DNA from: Oscillospiraceae bacterium
GTDB taxonomy: Bacteria; Bacillota; Clostridia; Oscillospirales; UBA644
Length of the DNA stretch: 23,207 bases
Assembly: GCA_015067385.1 (NCBI GenBank)
Contig: SVMP01000011.1
Coordinates: 1 to 23,207, forward strand
Reading direction: 5' to 3'
This document shows positions 16,339 through 23,207 of the stretch, piece by piece (positions within the stretch are counted from its first letter, which is position 1; each line of letters begins with the position of its first letter). The position numbers were made by a program, and so were the translations under genes. Under the pieces are notes generated by a model. The model saw nothing but the letters and a program-made list of their open reading frames with translations, did no database searches and was not told the origin of the DNA.

Positions 16339-16713
16339 TTATTTGTTTTTATTTTTTTTGATCAGCTCGGCTGCCTGTTTGGCGGTAAGTTCTCCCGACT
16401 CTATTCTTGCGAGAATATCCATGTTTTCCGTATTTCTGTCCGGCGCTTTCATGTAACCGAGTGATTCGAGCACTCCGTCAAGCTGTTTTTTTGCTGTAGG
16501 ATACGATATTCCGAGTTCGTTTTGAACATCTTTCAGGCTTCCCTGGCAGCGCAGGAATGTTTCAACAAACTCAAGCTGTTCTTTTTCAAGATATGTGAAT
16601 TTATTAAGCTCGAATTTGCCGGTTATATCGATGTTACAGCTGTCGCATGAAAGCCTTGATACCATCAGCTTTTGACCGCATACGGGACAGTTTCCGAATA
16701 CCTTCTTTGCCAT
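16339..16713 (-). CDS. DUF2089 family zinc-ribbon/helix-turn-helix protein
   Basis: A 124-residue cytoplasmic protein, probably a DNA-binding regulator. The N-terminal zinc ribbon has Cys9, Cys12, Cys23 and Cys26 (CPVC and CDSC). A helix-turn-helix follows at about residues 43-85 (EKEQLEFVETFL, then ELGISYPTAKKQLDGVLESLGY), as in other DUF2089 proteins. The C-terminus (ILARIESGELTAKQAAELI) is a short helical module like the one that opens the next protein in the operon, hinting at a direct partnership. The ribosome binding site AAAGGAG lies 7 bases before the ATG. It is the first gene after a consensus promoter. An inverted repeat over the -10 box could be its own operator, although autoregulation is an inference. 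DNA targets are unknown. Confidence 0.9.
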   Translation of the reverse strand: MAKKVFGNCPVCGQKLMVSRLSCDSCNIDITGKFELNKFTYLEKEQLEFVETFLRCQGSLKDVQNELGISYPTAKKQLDGVLESLGYMKAPDRNTENMDILARIESGELTAKQAAELIKKNKNK

Positions 16714-16749
16714 CGTTTTTCTCCTTTCGGTTCGTGCGTTTTCGTTGTT

Positions 16750-16769
16750 TGTGATATGAGTATATCACA
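16750..16769. promoter_or_regulatory. Operator-like inverted repeat over the -10 box
   Basis: TGTGATAT (16750-16757) and ATATCACA (16762-16769) form a perfect 8-bp inverted repeat with a 4-base centre. It covers the -10 box (16764-16759) of the DUF2089 promoter, so a bound protein would block transcription. The regulator is unknown; DUF2089 itself is the simplest candidate. Confidence 0.55.
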
Positions 16770-16787
16770 TAAAATCAATTTTGTCAA
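16759..16787 (-). promoter_or_regulatory. Sigma-A promoter for the DUF2089/solenoid operon
   Basis: On the minus strand a perfect TTGACA (16787-16782) and TATACT (16764-16759) are 17 bases apart. The start site near 16752 gives a leader of about 38 bases before the DUF2089 ATG. Confidence 0.85.
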
Positions 16788-16816
16788 TACATAAATTAAG
16801 AAAATAAATAAAAAAC

Positions 16817-16852
16817 TTAAAAAAATTAAATATCATATTAAAAAAATTAAAT
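16817..16852. repeat. AT-rich 15-bp direct repeat with 21-bp period
   Basis: TTAAAAAAATTAAAT occurs exactly at 16817-16831 and again at 16838-16852. The 21-base period is two helical turns, so the A tracts lie on one face and may bend the DNA. It sits between the divergent DUF2089 and pot promoters. The rest of the 317-base gap (16714-17030) holds the promoters listed separately and the pot leader. Confidence 0.6.
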
Positions 16853-16859
16853 TGGCGGT

Positions 16860-16868
16860 TGATATAAT
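16860..16868 (+). promoter_or_regulatory. Possible extended -10 promoter upstream of pot
   Basis: TGATATAAT is a TGn extended -10 with a perfect TATAAT (16863-16868). No -35 box lies at the right distance. If used, it would give a leader of about 155 bases, longer than from the better promoter at 16917. Confidence 0.3.
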
Positions 16869-16916
16869 TCAGTGATTTTCTTTTGTCGAAAAAAGTATTA
16901 AATTTTACCGAAACTA

Positions 16917-16944
16917 TTGACAAAAGCAGAATTTATGTTATTAT
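16917..16944 (+). promoter_or_regulatory. Promoter for potABC
   Basis: A perfect TTGACA (16917-16922) and TATTAT (16939-16944, 5/6) are 16 bases apart. The start near 16951 gives a leader of about 80 bases. It contains two small hairpins, TTTCCG/CGGAAA (16963-16982) and CAGAG/CTCTG (16996-17015), ahead of the GGGAG ribosome binding site; no known riboswitch was recognised in it. Confidence 0.7.
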
Positions 16945-17030
16945 AGTAGTGAGTATTTTGTGTTTCCGTAGTAAATCGGAAAAGAACGTGAAATACAGAG
17001 TCTGTTCGGGCTCTGAAGGGAGATAGATAG

Positions 17031-18125
17031 ATGTCTGAAAGCATCATTCGACTTGAGAATATCTCGGTCGCACTTGGTGGAGAACAAATTTTAAAAGACT
17101 TGAATCTTACTATAAATGATAAGGAATTCGTTACGCTGCTCGGTCCGAGCGGATGCGGAAAGACCACTACTTTGCGTATCATCGGCGGTTTTCAGCGCCA
17201 GGACAGCGGCAATGTGTTTTTTGCTGACGAACTTATCAACGATCTGCCGCCTTATAAACGCAATGTAAACACCGTATTCCAGAAATACGCTCTGTTTCCT
17301 CATCTTGACGTTTTTGACAATATCGCATATGGGCTTAACATTAAAAAAGTTCCGAAAAGCGAGATAAAACCGCGCGTTGAGGAGATGCTTGCGCTTGTAA
17401 ACCTTCGCGGCTTTGAACATAGAGATGTAACGTCTCTGTCCGGCGGTCAGCAGCAGCGTGTTGCTATTGCGAGAGCTCTCGTAAATAAGCCCCATGTTTT
17501 GCTCCTTGACGAACCTCTCGGTGCTCTCGACTTGAAACTCCGAAAGGAAATGCAGATAGAGCTTAAAAATATTCAGATAAAAACAGGTATAACCTTTATA
17601 TATGTAACTCACGACCAGGAAGAAGCGCTCACGATGTCCGACACCGTAGTTGTAATGAAGGGCGGCGAGATCCAGCAGATCGGTACGCCTCAGGATATCT
17701 ACAATGAGCCCGAAAATGCGTTCGTTGCGGACTTTATCGGCGAAAGCAACATTCTTCCCGGTACAATGCTCGAAGATTATCGCGTAGAGATCTGCGGCAG
17801 ACTTTTTGAATGTGTTGACAAGGGATTCGGAGACGATCAGAAGGTCGGTATCGTTGTCCGTCCCGAAGATATTGAGATCAAGCCCGAAAAAGAAGGCTTC
17901 CTCAAAGGCAAAGTCAAATCCTGTGTTTTCAAGGGCGTTCATTATGAAATGACCATTGAACAGGTAAATTATCCTTACACCTGGCTTGTACATTCCACCG
18001 ATGCTGCAGATGTCGGCGAAACCGTAGGCATGTGCTTCTATCCTAACGATATTCATGTTATGAAAGGCGAGGATATTGATTACAGCGTGTTCAGCGCCGT
18101 TCCCGAGGAGGTCGGGGAGGAATGA
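17031..18125 (+). CDS. potA: Spermidine/putrescine ABC transporter ATP-binding protein PotA
   Basis: This is the cytoplasmic ATPase of a polyamine-type importer; two copies should power the PotB-PotC channel. The 364-residue protein has Walker A GPSGCGKT (38-45), Q-loop Gln84, signature LSGGQ (136-140), Walker B LLLDEP (157-162) and H-loop His194. A C-terminal TOBE-type regulatory region follows (about 235-350, including VGIVVRPEDIEI). The sequence pattern (KRNVNTVFQKYALFPHLDVFDNIAYGL) fits the PotA/FbpC-like subfamily. The ATG at 17031 follows GGGAG with 8-base spacing. It is the first gene of potABC, and its TGA overlaps the next start codon. Polyamine specificity is inferred from the PotB and PotC neighbours and not from a visible substrate site. 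Confidence 0.93.
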   Translation: MSESIIRLENISVALGGEQILKDLNLTINDKEFVTLLGPSGCGKTTTLRIIGGFQRQDSGNVFFADELINDLPPYKRNVNTVFQKYALFPHLDVFDNIAYGLNIKKVPKSEIKPRVEEMLALVNLRGFEHRDVTSLSGGQQQRVAIARALVNKPHVLLLDEPLGALDLKLRKEMQIELKNIQIKTGITFIYVTHDQEEALTMSDTVVVMKGGEIQQIGTPQDIYNEPENAFVADFIGESNILPGTMLEDYRVEICGRLFECVDKGFGDDQKVGIVVRPEDIEIKPEKEGFLKGKVKSCVFKGVHYEMTIEQVNYPYTWLVHSTDAADVGETVGMCFYPNDIHVMKGEDIDYSVFSAVPEEVGEE

Positions 18126-19243
18126 GCCGTTTTCCCAAATTCAGAGTAAAGAGATCTGTTTTTGCATACCCTTATGTCGTCTTTGCTATCGTTTTTCTTA
18201 TCGCACCGCTTCTTCTCGTTGTTTTTTATTCGATAACAAGACCGATAGATAATTACTCTGTTTATCTCGATCATGAGAATTCTCCCGAGGTAATAATCGA
18301 TAATCTCGATTTTATCGGATATGAGGAGGATCCCACTCTTTCCGAAAGCGGAACATATTATTACGACGGCAATGTCCTTTCTGTTGTGAATTACCGTAAA
18401 AGCAACGCCGAAACTTACGTAATTCATTTTGAAAACGGTAAGATATCTCTTCTTGAAGAATATTTCAACGGCGAACTCTTTGACGATACGCACGATGACC
18501 TTAAATTTTTAAACAGATTGACGGGTTTTTATTTTACCTTGGATAACTTCACCAGGTTTTTCAATAATCCCGACTCTATGAAGGTTTTTCTGCGTTCTCT
18601 TTATATCGCTTTTGTTTCAACGGTACTTTGCCTTCTTCTCGGATTCCCGACGGCATATGTTCTGTCTAAAATGAAAGAGAGATGGAGAAATTTTGTCTCC
18701 GTAATGTTCTTGCTTCCGATGTGGATGAACTTTTTGCTTCGAACATACGCATGGCGAACCCTTATTGAAAAAACCGGCATTATAAATACGGTCCTTGAAG
18801 CTGTCGGTCTTCCCGCTCAGAACCTTATGTACACACAGGGCGCGGTAATTCTGGTTATGGTCTACGACTTTTTGCCGTTCATGATCATGCCTATATACAA
18901 TACGCTTATCAAGCTTGACCGAACAGTCCTCGAAGCGTCTCACGACCTCGGCGCAAACTATTATCAAACTCTTTTCACAGTCGTTCTGCCTCTTTCCCTT
19001 CCGGGTATAGCAAGCGGTATTACGATGACATTCGTTCCGTCTATTACCGCATTTGCGATCTCCAAGATCATGGGCGGTACTCAGAGCGCAACGATCGGTG
19101 AAGAGATCGAACGTGTGTTCAATAACGATATGTGGTTCGGTTCCGCAATGTCTGTTATAATCATGGTACTTATGCTTGCTTCCATGTTCTTCCTTTCCGG
19201 AAAGGATAAGGAAGGGGAAAATCTCGGAGGTGGGCTGATATGA
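18122..19243 (+). CDS. potB: Polyamine-type ABC transporter permease PotB with enlarged outer loop
   Basis: This is one half of the importer channel. It starts inside potA (ATGA overlap at 18122-18125). The protein is 373 residues against about 275-285 usual for PotB. The extra length is an insertion at about residues 41-136 (nt 18242-18529), between the first membrane helix (about 15-38) and the family stretch FTLDNFTRFF (138-147). By topology this insert should face outside. It is acidic and rich in Tyr and Asn, has no cysteine, and I recognise no domain in it. The remaining membrane helices run from about 155 to 360, and the EAA loop that contacts PotA is EASHDLGANYYQTLFTVVLP (271-290). 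The reading frame is clean through the insert, so it is not a sequencing artefact. It ends in an ATGA overlap with potC. Confidence 0.92.
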   Translation: MSRFPKFRVKRSVFAYPYVVFAIVFLIAPLLLVVFYSITRPIDNYSVYLDHENSPEVIIDNLDFIGYEEDPTLSESGTYYYDGNVLSVVNYRKSNAETYVIHFENGKISLLEEYFNGELFDDTHDDLKFLNRLTGFYFTLDNFTRFFNNPDSMKVFLRSLYIAFVSTVLCLLLGFPTAYVLSKMKERWRNFVSVMFLLPMWMNFLLRTYAWRTLIEKTGIINTVLEAVGLPAQNLMYTQGAVILVMVYDFLPFMIMPIYNTLIKLDRTVLEASHDLGANYYQTLFTVVLPLSLPGIASGITMTFVPSITAFAISKIMGGTQSATIGEEIERVFNNDMWFGSAMSVIIMVLMLASMFFLSGKDKEGENLGGGLI

Positions 19244-20109
19244 CGGATCTTGTTTATCTTGCGGTTATAGCCGTCCCCGTTCTGATCGCGCTCGTTCTCG
19301 TTTTCGGAAACCCCGATAAACAAAGAACGAAGATATCCCGTATTTTCTTTTTGACAGCGATATTTGTTTTTACATATCTGCCGATAGCCGTTCTTATCAT
19401 TTTTTCTTTTAATGAAGGACGTTCGACAGGCGTTTGGGAGGGCTTTTCTCTCAAATGGTACAAAGAGCTGTTTGCGGACGAACGTATAATCCGATCTGTT
19501 ATAACAACTGTTATCGTTGCGTTTTCATCTGCAATCATATCAACAGTTTTCGGCACTTTTGCATCTATCGGTATCTTTTATATGAAAAAAGTTCCGAAGA
19601 CCATTATTCTTAACATAACTAATCTTCCTATTCTCAATGCGGATATTATAACGGGCGTATCCCTGCTCCTTCTCTACAATATAATAGGTATTCCTCTCGG
19701 ATACGTTTCCCTTATCCTTGCGCATATCTCGTTTAATATCCCTTACGTTATCCTCTCTGTTATGCCCAAGCTCAAACAGATGGATAATAATATCTATGAG
19801 GCTGCTCTTGACCTCGGCGCCACTCCCATGAAGGCACTTTTGAATGTTGTTATTCCGCAGATAATGCCCGGCATTGTTTCCGGTTTCCTTCTTTCTCTTA
19901 CAATGTCAATGGACGACTTTGTAATCAGCCTTTTTACAAGCGGTGCCGTAGTATCAACGCTTTCACTTGAGATCTACTCGATGACAAAGCGCGGTATTAC
20001 ACCTGAGATCAACGCACTCTCAACGATCATATTCCTGATCGTTCTTACCGTACTTATCATTACAAACGTTAAAAAACCGAAAAGCGACGGCAATACACGT
20101 AAAGCATGA
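19240..20109 (+). CDS. potC: Polyamine-type ABC transporter permease PotC
   Basis: This is the second half of the channel, overlapping potB by ATGA (19240-19243). The 289-residue protein has an extra N-terminal hydrophobic helix (about residues 3-22) ahead of the usual first helix (about 34-57, TYLPIAVLIIFSFN). A stretch resembling GFSLKWYKELF follows, as expected for PotC, and the EAA loop is EAALDLGAT (187-195). Five further hydrophobic segments complete the fold. Many clostridial operons continue with potD, the substrate-binding lipoprotein, or carry it fused to potC. Here the gene ends without such a domain and the next gene belongs to another transporter. The binding protein must be encoded elsewhere. 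No convincing terminator follows potC. Confidence 0.93.
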   Translation: MTDLVYLAVIAVPVLIALVLVFGNPDKQRTKISRIFFLTAIFVFTYLPIAVLIIFSFNEGRSTGVWEGFSLKWYKELFADERIIRSVITTVIVAFSSAIISTVFGTFASIGIFYMKKVPKTIILNITNLPILNADIITGVSLLLLYNIIGIPLGYVSLILAHISFNIPYVILSVMPKLKQMDNNIYEAALDLGATPMKALLNVVIPQIMPGIVSGFLLSLTMSMDDFVISLFTSGAVVSTLSLEIYSMTKRGITPEINALSTIIFLIVLTVLIITNVKKPKSDGNTRKA

Positions 20110-20200
20110 TCGTGTTTTGGTAAAAATGAACAAATTTAATTTTGTATTTATGCGGTAAATTGAAACCATCTGAAAAAAGTTTTAATTTTCATGTAAGTTG

Positions 20201-20229
20201 TTGAAATATTAAAAAAATCGTGATATAAT
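20201..20229 (+). promoter_or_regulatory. Sigma-A promoter for the ABC/DUF1854 pair
   Basis: TTGAAA (20201-20206) and a perfect TATAAT (20224-20229) are 17 bases apart. CGTGA and TCACG flank the -10 box as an inverted repeat (20219-20234), a possible operator. Confidence 0.8.
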
Positions 20230-20270
20230 TCACGTTAATAAAAAATTACGGAAGCCTTGAGGTGTTCATT

Positions 20271-22613
20271 ATGGCTGAAGAAACAAAAAAGATGACTTTT
20301 GATGAGCTTATGCAAAAACTTCCCTGCAAAAATAAAGAAGTTCCCGCAAAGTTCAACGATCTCGTAAATTCGGTTATGACTGATGGCGAGACAGTTTACT
20401 TTTATGTTATTTCCGACGTTGTGCTCGGAAGCCGTTACGGTGAAAGTTTCGCCGCAGTTACGAGTGAAAAGCTCATTTCTTACGACGAGATCCGTGATGA
20501 AAAACTTCTTACTTTTAAAATAAGCGATATTGAAGAAGCAGAAGTTAAAAGAATGTACGGCAACGCTCTCTTTCGTATAAGAGTAGGCGGAAAGCTTATC
20601 GAGCTTAACAAATGTTCTTACTCTGTTACGGAAAACTTTGACAATATAGCTCAGTATATCAACGATCTTAATGAGGGTAAAGATAAACAGTATCTTATTG
20701 AGACCGTATGCGAAGCTTACGAAAAACGTCAGCTTTACTGTCCGAAATGCGGTGCAAGACTTCCTTATAAAAATGCACCGTGTATCAAATGCGCTGATAA
20801 GAAGAAGATCCTCGGCAGAATTCTCGTTTATGTTAAACCCCATATAATACTGCTTATCGTAGCGCTTATCATGGCGGTCATAACAACTATTACAAACCTT
20901 ATTCCTCCGCTTCTTACTGCTCAGCTCGTTGACGAAACGCTTGTTAACGTCTCCGATCTCGTTGACGGAACTCCGGAAATGGAAAGCAGGGTAAACGAGC
21001 TTTTCTCGATAGTTCTCTTCCTGTTTATTATTAACACATTCCAAAATATCGTCGGCGCATTCAGAGGTTATATTCTCCGTATTGCATCCGAACGTATTAC
21101 GAATACTCTTAAAACAGAGCTTTACACAAAATCTCAGTACTTACCCATTAAATATTATGATAAGACTTCAACCGGTTCCGTAATCTCCCGTATCAACGGC
21201 GATACGGCAAACCTCAACGGTTTTATCATGCGTATTTCTCAGGAAGTTCTTACCCAGGCTATTCAGCTTGTAGGTATAGTTGTGGTTATGGTTTCCATGA
21301 ACCCGCTTCTTTCTCTCCTTTCACTGCTTCCTATCCCCATAGTTGTTGTCAGTGCAAAGATATTCTCCAAGTTTATTCATCCGTATTATTACCGTATCTG
21401 GAAACGCGGTGCGAAGATCAACTCTATTCTTGCCGATACGCTTCCCGGTATCAAGGTTGTTAAAGCGTTTACATCCGAAGAAAAATCGATTAACAACTTT
21501 ACCGAAACCAATAAAGACCTTATTACCGAAAACCTTAAGACTGCAAAAATTTCATCGATCTATAACAGTGCCACCGGTCTTGTTATGATGATGGGCAGCC
21601 TTGTAATTTGGGGCCTCGGCGGTTATATGGTTTTGACCAAAGCATCTTTCCTCGGCTCCGATGTTCTTACTGCCGGCGGCCTTGTAGCATTCATCAACTA
21701 CATGTGGATGTTCTATAACCCCGTTCAGTTCTTCGTAAGCCTTAACGAAACTTTCATCAGCGCCTTTACTTCCGCAGAACGTGTCTTTGAGATTCTTGAT
21801 GCTGAACCTGAAGAAGACTTCGGTCGTGGCAACATTCCCGAGGGTGGAATTCAGGGTAAGATCGAATTCAAGGGCGTTTCGTTCAGTTACGAAAAAGGCA
21901 AAAAGATCCTTTCCAATGTTAATTTTGTTATTGAACCCGGCGAGATCGTAGGTATCGTAGGTACGACAGGTTCCGGTAAGTCTACCGTTGTTAACCTCCT
22001 TATGCGTTATTACGATAACTATGAAGGTGATATTTTCATCGACGGTCAGAATATCAAAGATATCGACCTTCAGTATTACCGCGGCTCTGTCGGCTACGTT
22101 CTTCAGGAACCGCTTCTCTTTAAGGATACCGTTTACAGAAATATCGCTCATTCCGATCCCACTCTTCCCGTTGAAGATGTTATCTATGCTGCACAGGTTG
22201 CTAACGCTCATACGTTTATCACAAAGCTTCCCGACAGCTACGATACGATGCTCGGCGAACGCGGCGTAGGTCTTTCCGGCGGTGAACGTCAGCGTATATC
22301 CATTGCCCGCGCCGTACTTAAAGACCCCTCTATCCTTATTCTCGACGAAGCAACATCGGCTGTTGACTCTGAAACCGAAAGCATCATTCAGGAAGCTATC
22401 GAACGTATTATCAACGGTCGAACGACCATCATGATCGCACACCGTCTTTCAACTCTTAAAAAAGCAGATAAGATCATCGTTGTCGATGAAGGTAAGATCG
22501 CTGAAATGGGCTCTCATAATGAGCTTATGGAAAAACGCGGCAAGTATTACAAGCTCGTTAAGATCCAGTCTCTTGCAAGTGAACTCGGCGACGGCGGCGT
22601 TTTGGATAGCTGA
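20271..22613 (+). CDS. ABC exporter half with N-terminal PH-like domain and zinc ribbon
   Basis: A 780-residue fused permease/ATPase of the exporter type, expected to pair and move an unknown substrate out across the membrane. Residues about 35-133 look like a bacterial PH-like (YokE-type) domain, with AAVTSEKLISYDEIR and a following beta-rich stretch. A zinc ribbon follows (Cys157, Cys160, Cys171, Cys174; CPKC and CIKC). The six-helix membrane domain spans about 190-500. The ATPase has Walker A GTTGSGKS (564-571), signature LSGGE (668-672), Walker B with Asp692 and Glu693, and the switch His in IAHRLST. Typical exporters lack the first 185 residues. ATG 20271 is preferred, with GAGGTG 6 bases upstream; a GTG at 20262 lies inside that site. 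DUF1854 follows 56 bases later. I recall public annotation linking DUF1854 and such transporters to cyanophycin clusters elsewhere; nothing of that kind is seen here. Confidence 0.9.
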   Translation: MAEETKKMTFDELMQKLPCKNKEVPAKFNDLVNSVMTDGETVYFYVISDVVLGSRYGESFAAVTSEKLISYDEIRDEKLLTFKISDIEEAEVKRMYGNALFRIRVGGKLIELNKCSYSVTENFDNIAQYINDLNEGKDKQYLIETVCEAYEKRQLYCPKCGARLPYKNAPCIKCADKKKILGRILVYVKPHIILLIVALIMAVITTITNLIPPLLTAQLVDETLVNVSDLVDGTPEMESRVNELFSIVLFLFIINTFQNIVGAFRGYILRIASERITNTLKTELYTKSQYLPIKYYDKTSTGSVISRINGDTANLNGFIMRISQEVLTQAIQLVGIVVVMVSMNPLLSLLSLLPIPIVVVSAKIFSKFIHPYYYRIWKRGAKINSILADTLPGIKVVKAFTSEEKSINNFTETNKDLITENLKTAKISSIYNSATGLVMMMGSLVIWGLGGYMVLTKASFLGSDVLTAGGLVAFINYMWMFYNPVQFFVSLNETFISAFTSAERVFEILDAEPEEDFGRGNIPEGGIQGKIEFKGVSFSYEKGKKILSNVNFVIEPGEIVGIVGTTGSGKSTVVNLLMRYYDNYEGDIFIDGQNIKDIDLQYYRGSVGYVLQEPLLFKDTVYRNIAHSDPTLPVEDVIYAAQVANAHTFITKLPDSYDTMLGERGVGLSGGERQRISIARAVLKDPSILILDEATSAVDSETESIIQEAIERIINGRTTIMIAHRLSTLKKADKIIVVDEGKIAEMGSHNELMEKRGKYYKLVKIQSLASELGDGGVLDS

Positions 22614-22669
22614 TCTTTGCTGTCAGCAATTTTAAATTATACCGAATTAATAAGGTTTGGTGATTTATT

Positions 22670-23191
22670 ATGGAAAATTCAGTTAGATTTTTCAGCGGTA
22701 AAAATATTAAAATAGAACCCGGTTCTATGGGCGTTCTTCTTAAAGTAACTTTGCCGGACGGCAAAGTTTATGAAGAAGTTGAACCTCGCCGCTATTTTCC
22801 GATATCGGATATCACAAGAAACATAAGTATCGTCAGAATCGAAGAAAACGATAAGGGAAAAGACAAGATGACGGAATTCTTTATCATTAAAGATACCGCA
22901 AATCTTGACGAAGCTTCAAGAGAAGCTCTTCTTACATCTCTTAACAGATACTATATGATCCCGAAGATCCTCGATATATACGATCAGAAAAACGTCTACG
23001 GTATCCTTCAGTGGAAGGTGCTTACGGACAGAGGTGTTTTCTCTTTCGATATCAGAGACATCTATTCAAGCATCAAGCAGCTCAACAGCGGTAAGATACT
23101 CGTTATTGACGCTTATGATAACCGTTACGAGATAGACGATGTTTCCAAACTCTCCAAGAGAGGTCAGAAACTCCTCCTCGGTTATCTGTAA
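22670..23191 (+). CDS. DUF1854 family protein
   Basis: A 173-residue soluble protein of unknown function, without signal peptide, cysteines or membrane segments. The middle part (YMIPKILDIYDQKNVYGILQ and WKVLTDRGVFSFDIRDIYSSI) and the end (VIDAYDNRYEIDDVSKLSKRGQKLL) match the DUF1854 pattern as I recall it. Its ATG follows GGTGA by 6 bases and lies 56 bases after the ABC transporter gene, without a promoter or terminator between. The pairing of DUF1854 with an exporter-type ABC protein is recurrent, so it is likely an accessory or regulatory subunit. Its mode of action is unknown. The window ends 16 bases after the stop codon, so further operon members may follow. Confidence 0.85.
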   Translation: MENSVRFFSGKNIKIEPGSMGVLLKVTLPDGKVYEEVEPRRYFPISDITRNISIVRIEENDKGKDKMTEFFIIKDTANLDEASREALLTSLNRYYMIPKILDIYDQKNVYGILQWKVLTDRGVFSFDIRDIYSSIKQLNSGKILVIDAYDNRYEIDDVSKLSKRGQKLLLGYL

Positions 23192-23207
23192 AACTATTTT
23201 GTAAACC

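Noticed and set aside
16951..17030. A riboswitch in the potABC leader.
   Set aside because: Only two short hairpins are visible in about 80 bases, with no known aptamer pattern and no terminator or clear sequestration of the ribosome binding site.
17091..18056. A 321-codon minus-strand frame opposite potA.
   Set aside because: potA has every ABC motif on the plus strand; the antisense frame has none and is a codon-bias shadow.
20110..20200. A terminator after potC.
   Set aside because: Only an A/T-only stem of about five pairs is present; it is too weak to call.
20219..20234. GTGATAT at the ABC and DUF2089 promoters as a link to the hairpin-array heptamer.
   Set aside because: The heptamer partly coincides with TATAAT-like -10 sequences, so a chance match is likely; no hairpin array accompanies it there.
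20235..21044. A 269-codon minus-strand frame opposite the ABC transporter start.
   Set aside because: It is antisense to a well-supported gene, covers that gene's promoter region and has no recognisable family pattern.
21552..22442. A 296-codon minus-strand frame opposite the ABC transporter ATPase domain.
   Set aside because: The plus strand holds the Walker and signature motifs; the antisense frame is a shadow.

Overview
The window looks like chromosomal DNA of a spore-forming, anaerobic Clostridia-type Firmicute. It carries the spoIIGA-sigE sporulation pair, AGGAG-type ribosome binding sites, near-consensus sigma-A promoters, hairpin-plus-T-tract terminators and medium-to-low GC content. 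The species cannot be named from the sequence. The left edge cuts ornithine carbamoyltransferase (argF); the right edge falls 16 bases after the last gene. No tRNA, rRNA, CRISPR array, transposase or phage gene was seen.

Layout. (1) 1-586: 3' part of argF (+) and a two-way terminator. (2) 585-2180: sigE and spoIIGA on the minus strand, with a promoter whose -35/-10 gap is 21 bases. (3) 2192-4520: tex, an RNA-binding S1 protein (minus), with its own terminator and promoter. (4) 4532-11761: one very large plus-strand gene for a cyclic beta-1,2-glucan synthase-like enzyme (glycosyltransferase, transglycosylase-like middle part, GH94 end). (5) 11768-12018: a gene-free array of small hairpins separated by GTGATAT-type heptamers, ending in a perfect 14-bp stem. 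(6) 12070-12933: a protein with two DUF11-type repeats (minus). (7) 13015-15152: a membrane family 2 glycosyltransferase overlapping a metal-dependent amidohydrolase (minus), behind a strong promoter. (8) 15192-16787: a DUF2089 zinc-ribbon/helix-turn-helix protein and a cysteine-rich solenoid protein made of ten 15-residue repeats (minus). The solenoid gene appears to have lost its helical tail to a frameshift in a run of seven A. (9) 16860-20109: potA-potB-potC, a polyamine-type ABC importer without a binding-protein gene and with an enlarged PotB. (10) 20201-23191: an ABC exporter half with an unusual PH-like and zinc-ribbon front end, followed by a DUF1854 protein.

How the parts relate. 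spoIIGA-sigE makes the mother-cell sigma factor and the protease that activates it. The glucan synthase and the separate GT2 enzyme both point to cell-envelope or extracellular glycan synthesis. potABC uses ATGA stop/start overlaps and should make one membrane complex. The DUF2089/solenoid pair shares a short helical module, so the two products probably work together. The ABC/DUF1854 pair recurs in other bacteria and its substrate is not evident here. The strongest leads for something undescribed are the hairpin array, the cysteine-ladder solenoid with its frameshift, and the PH/zinc-ribbon ABC transporter with DUF1854.
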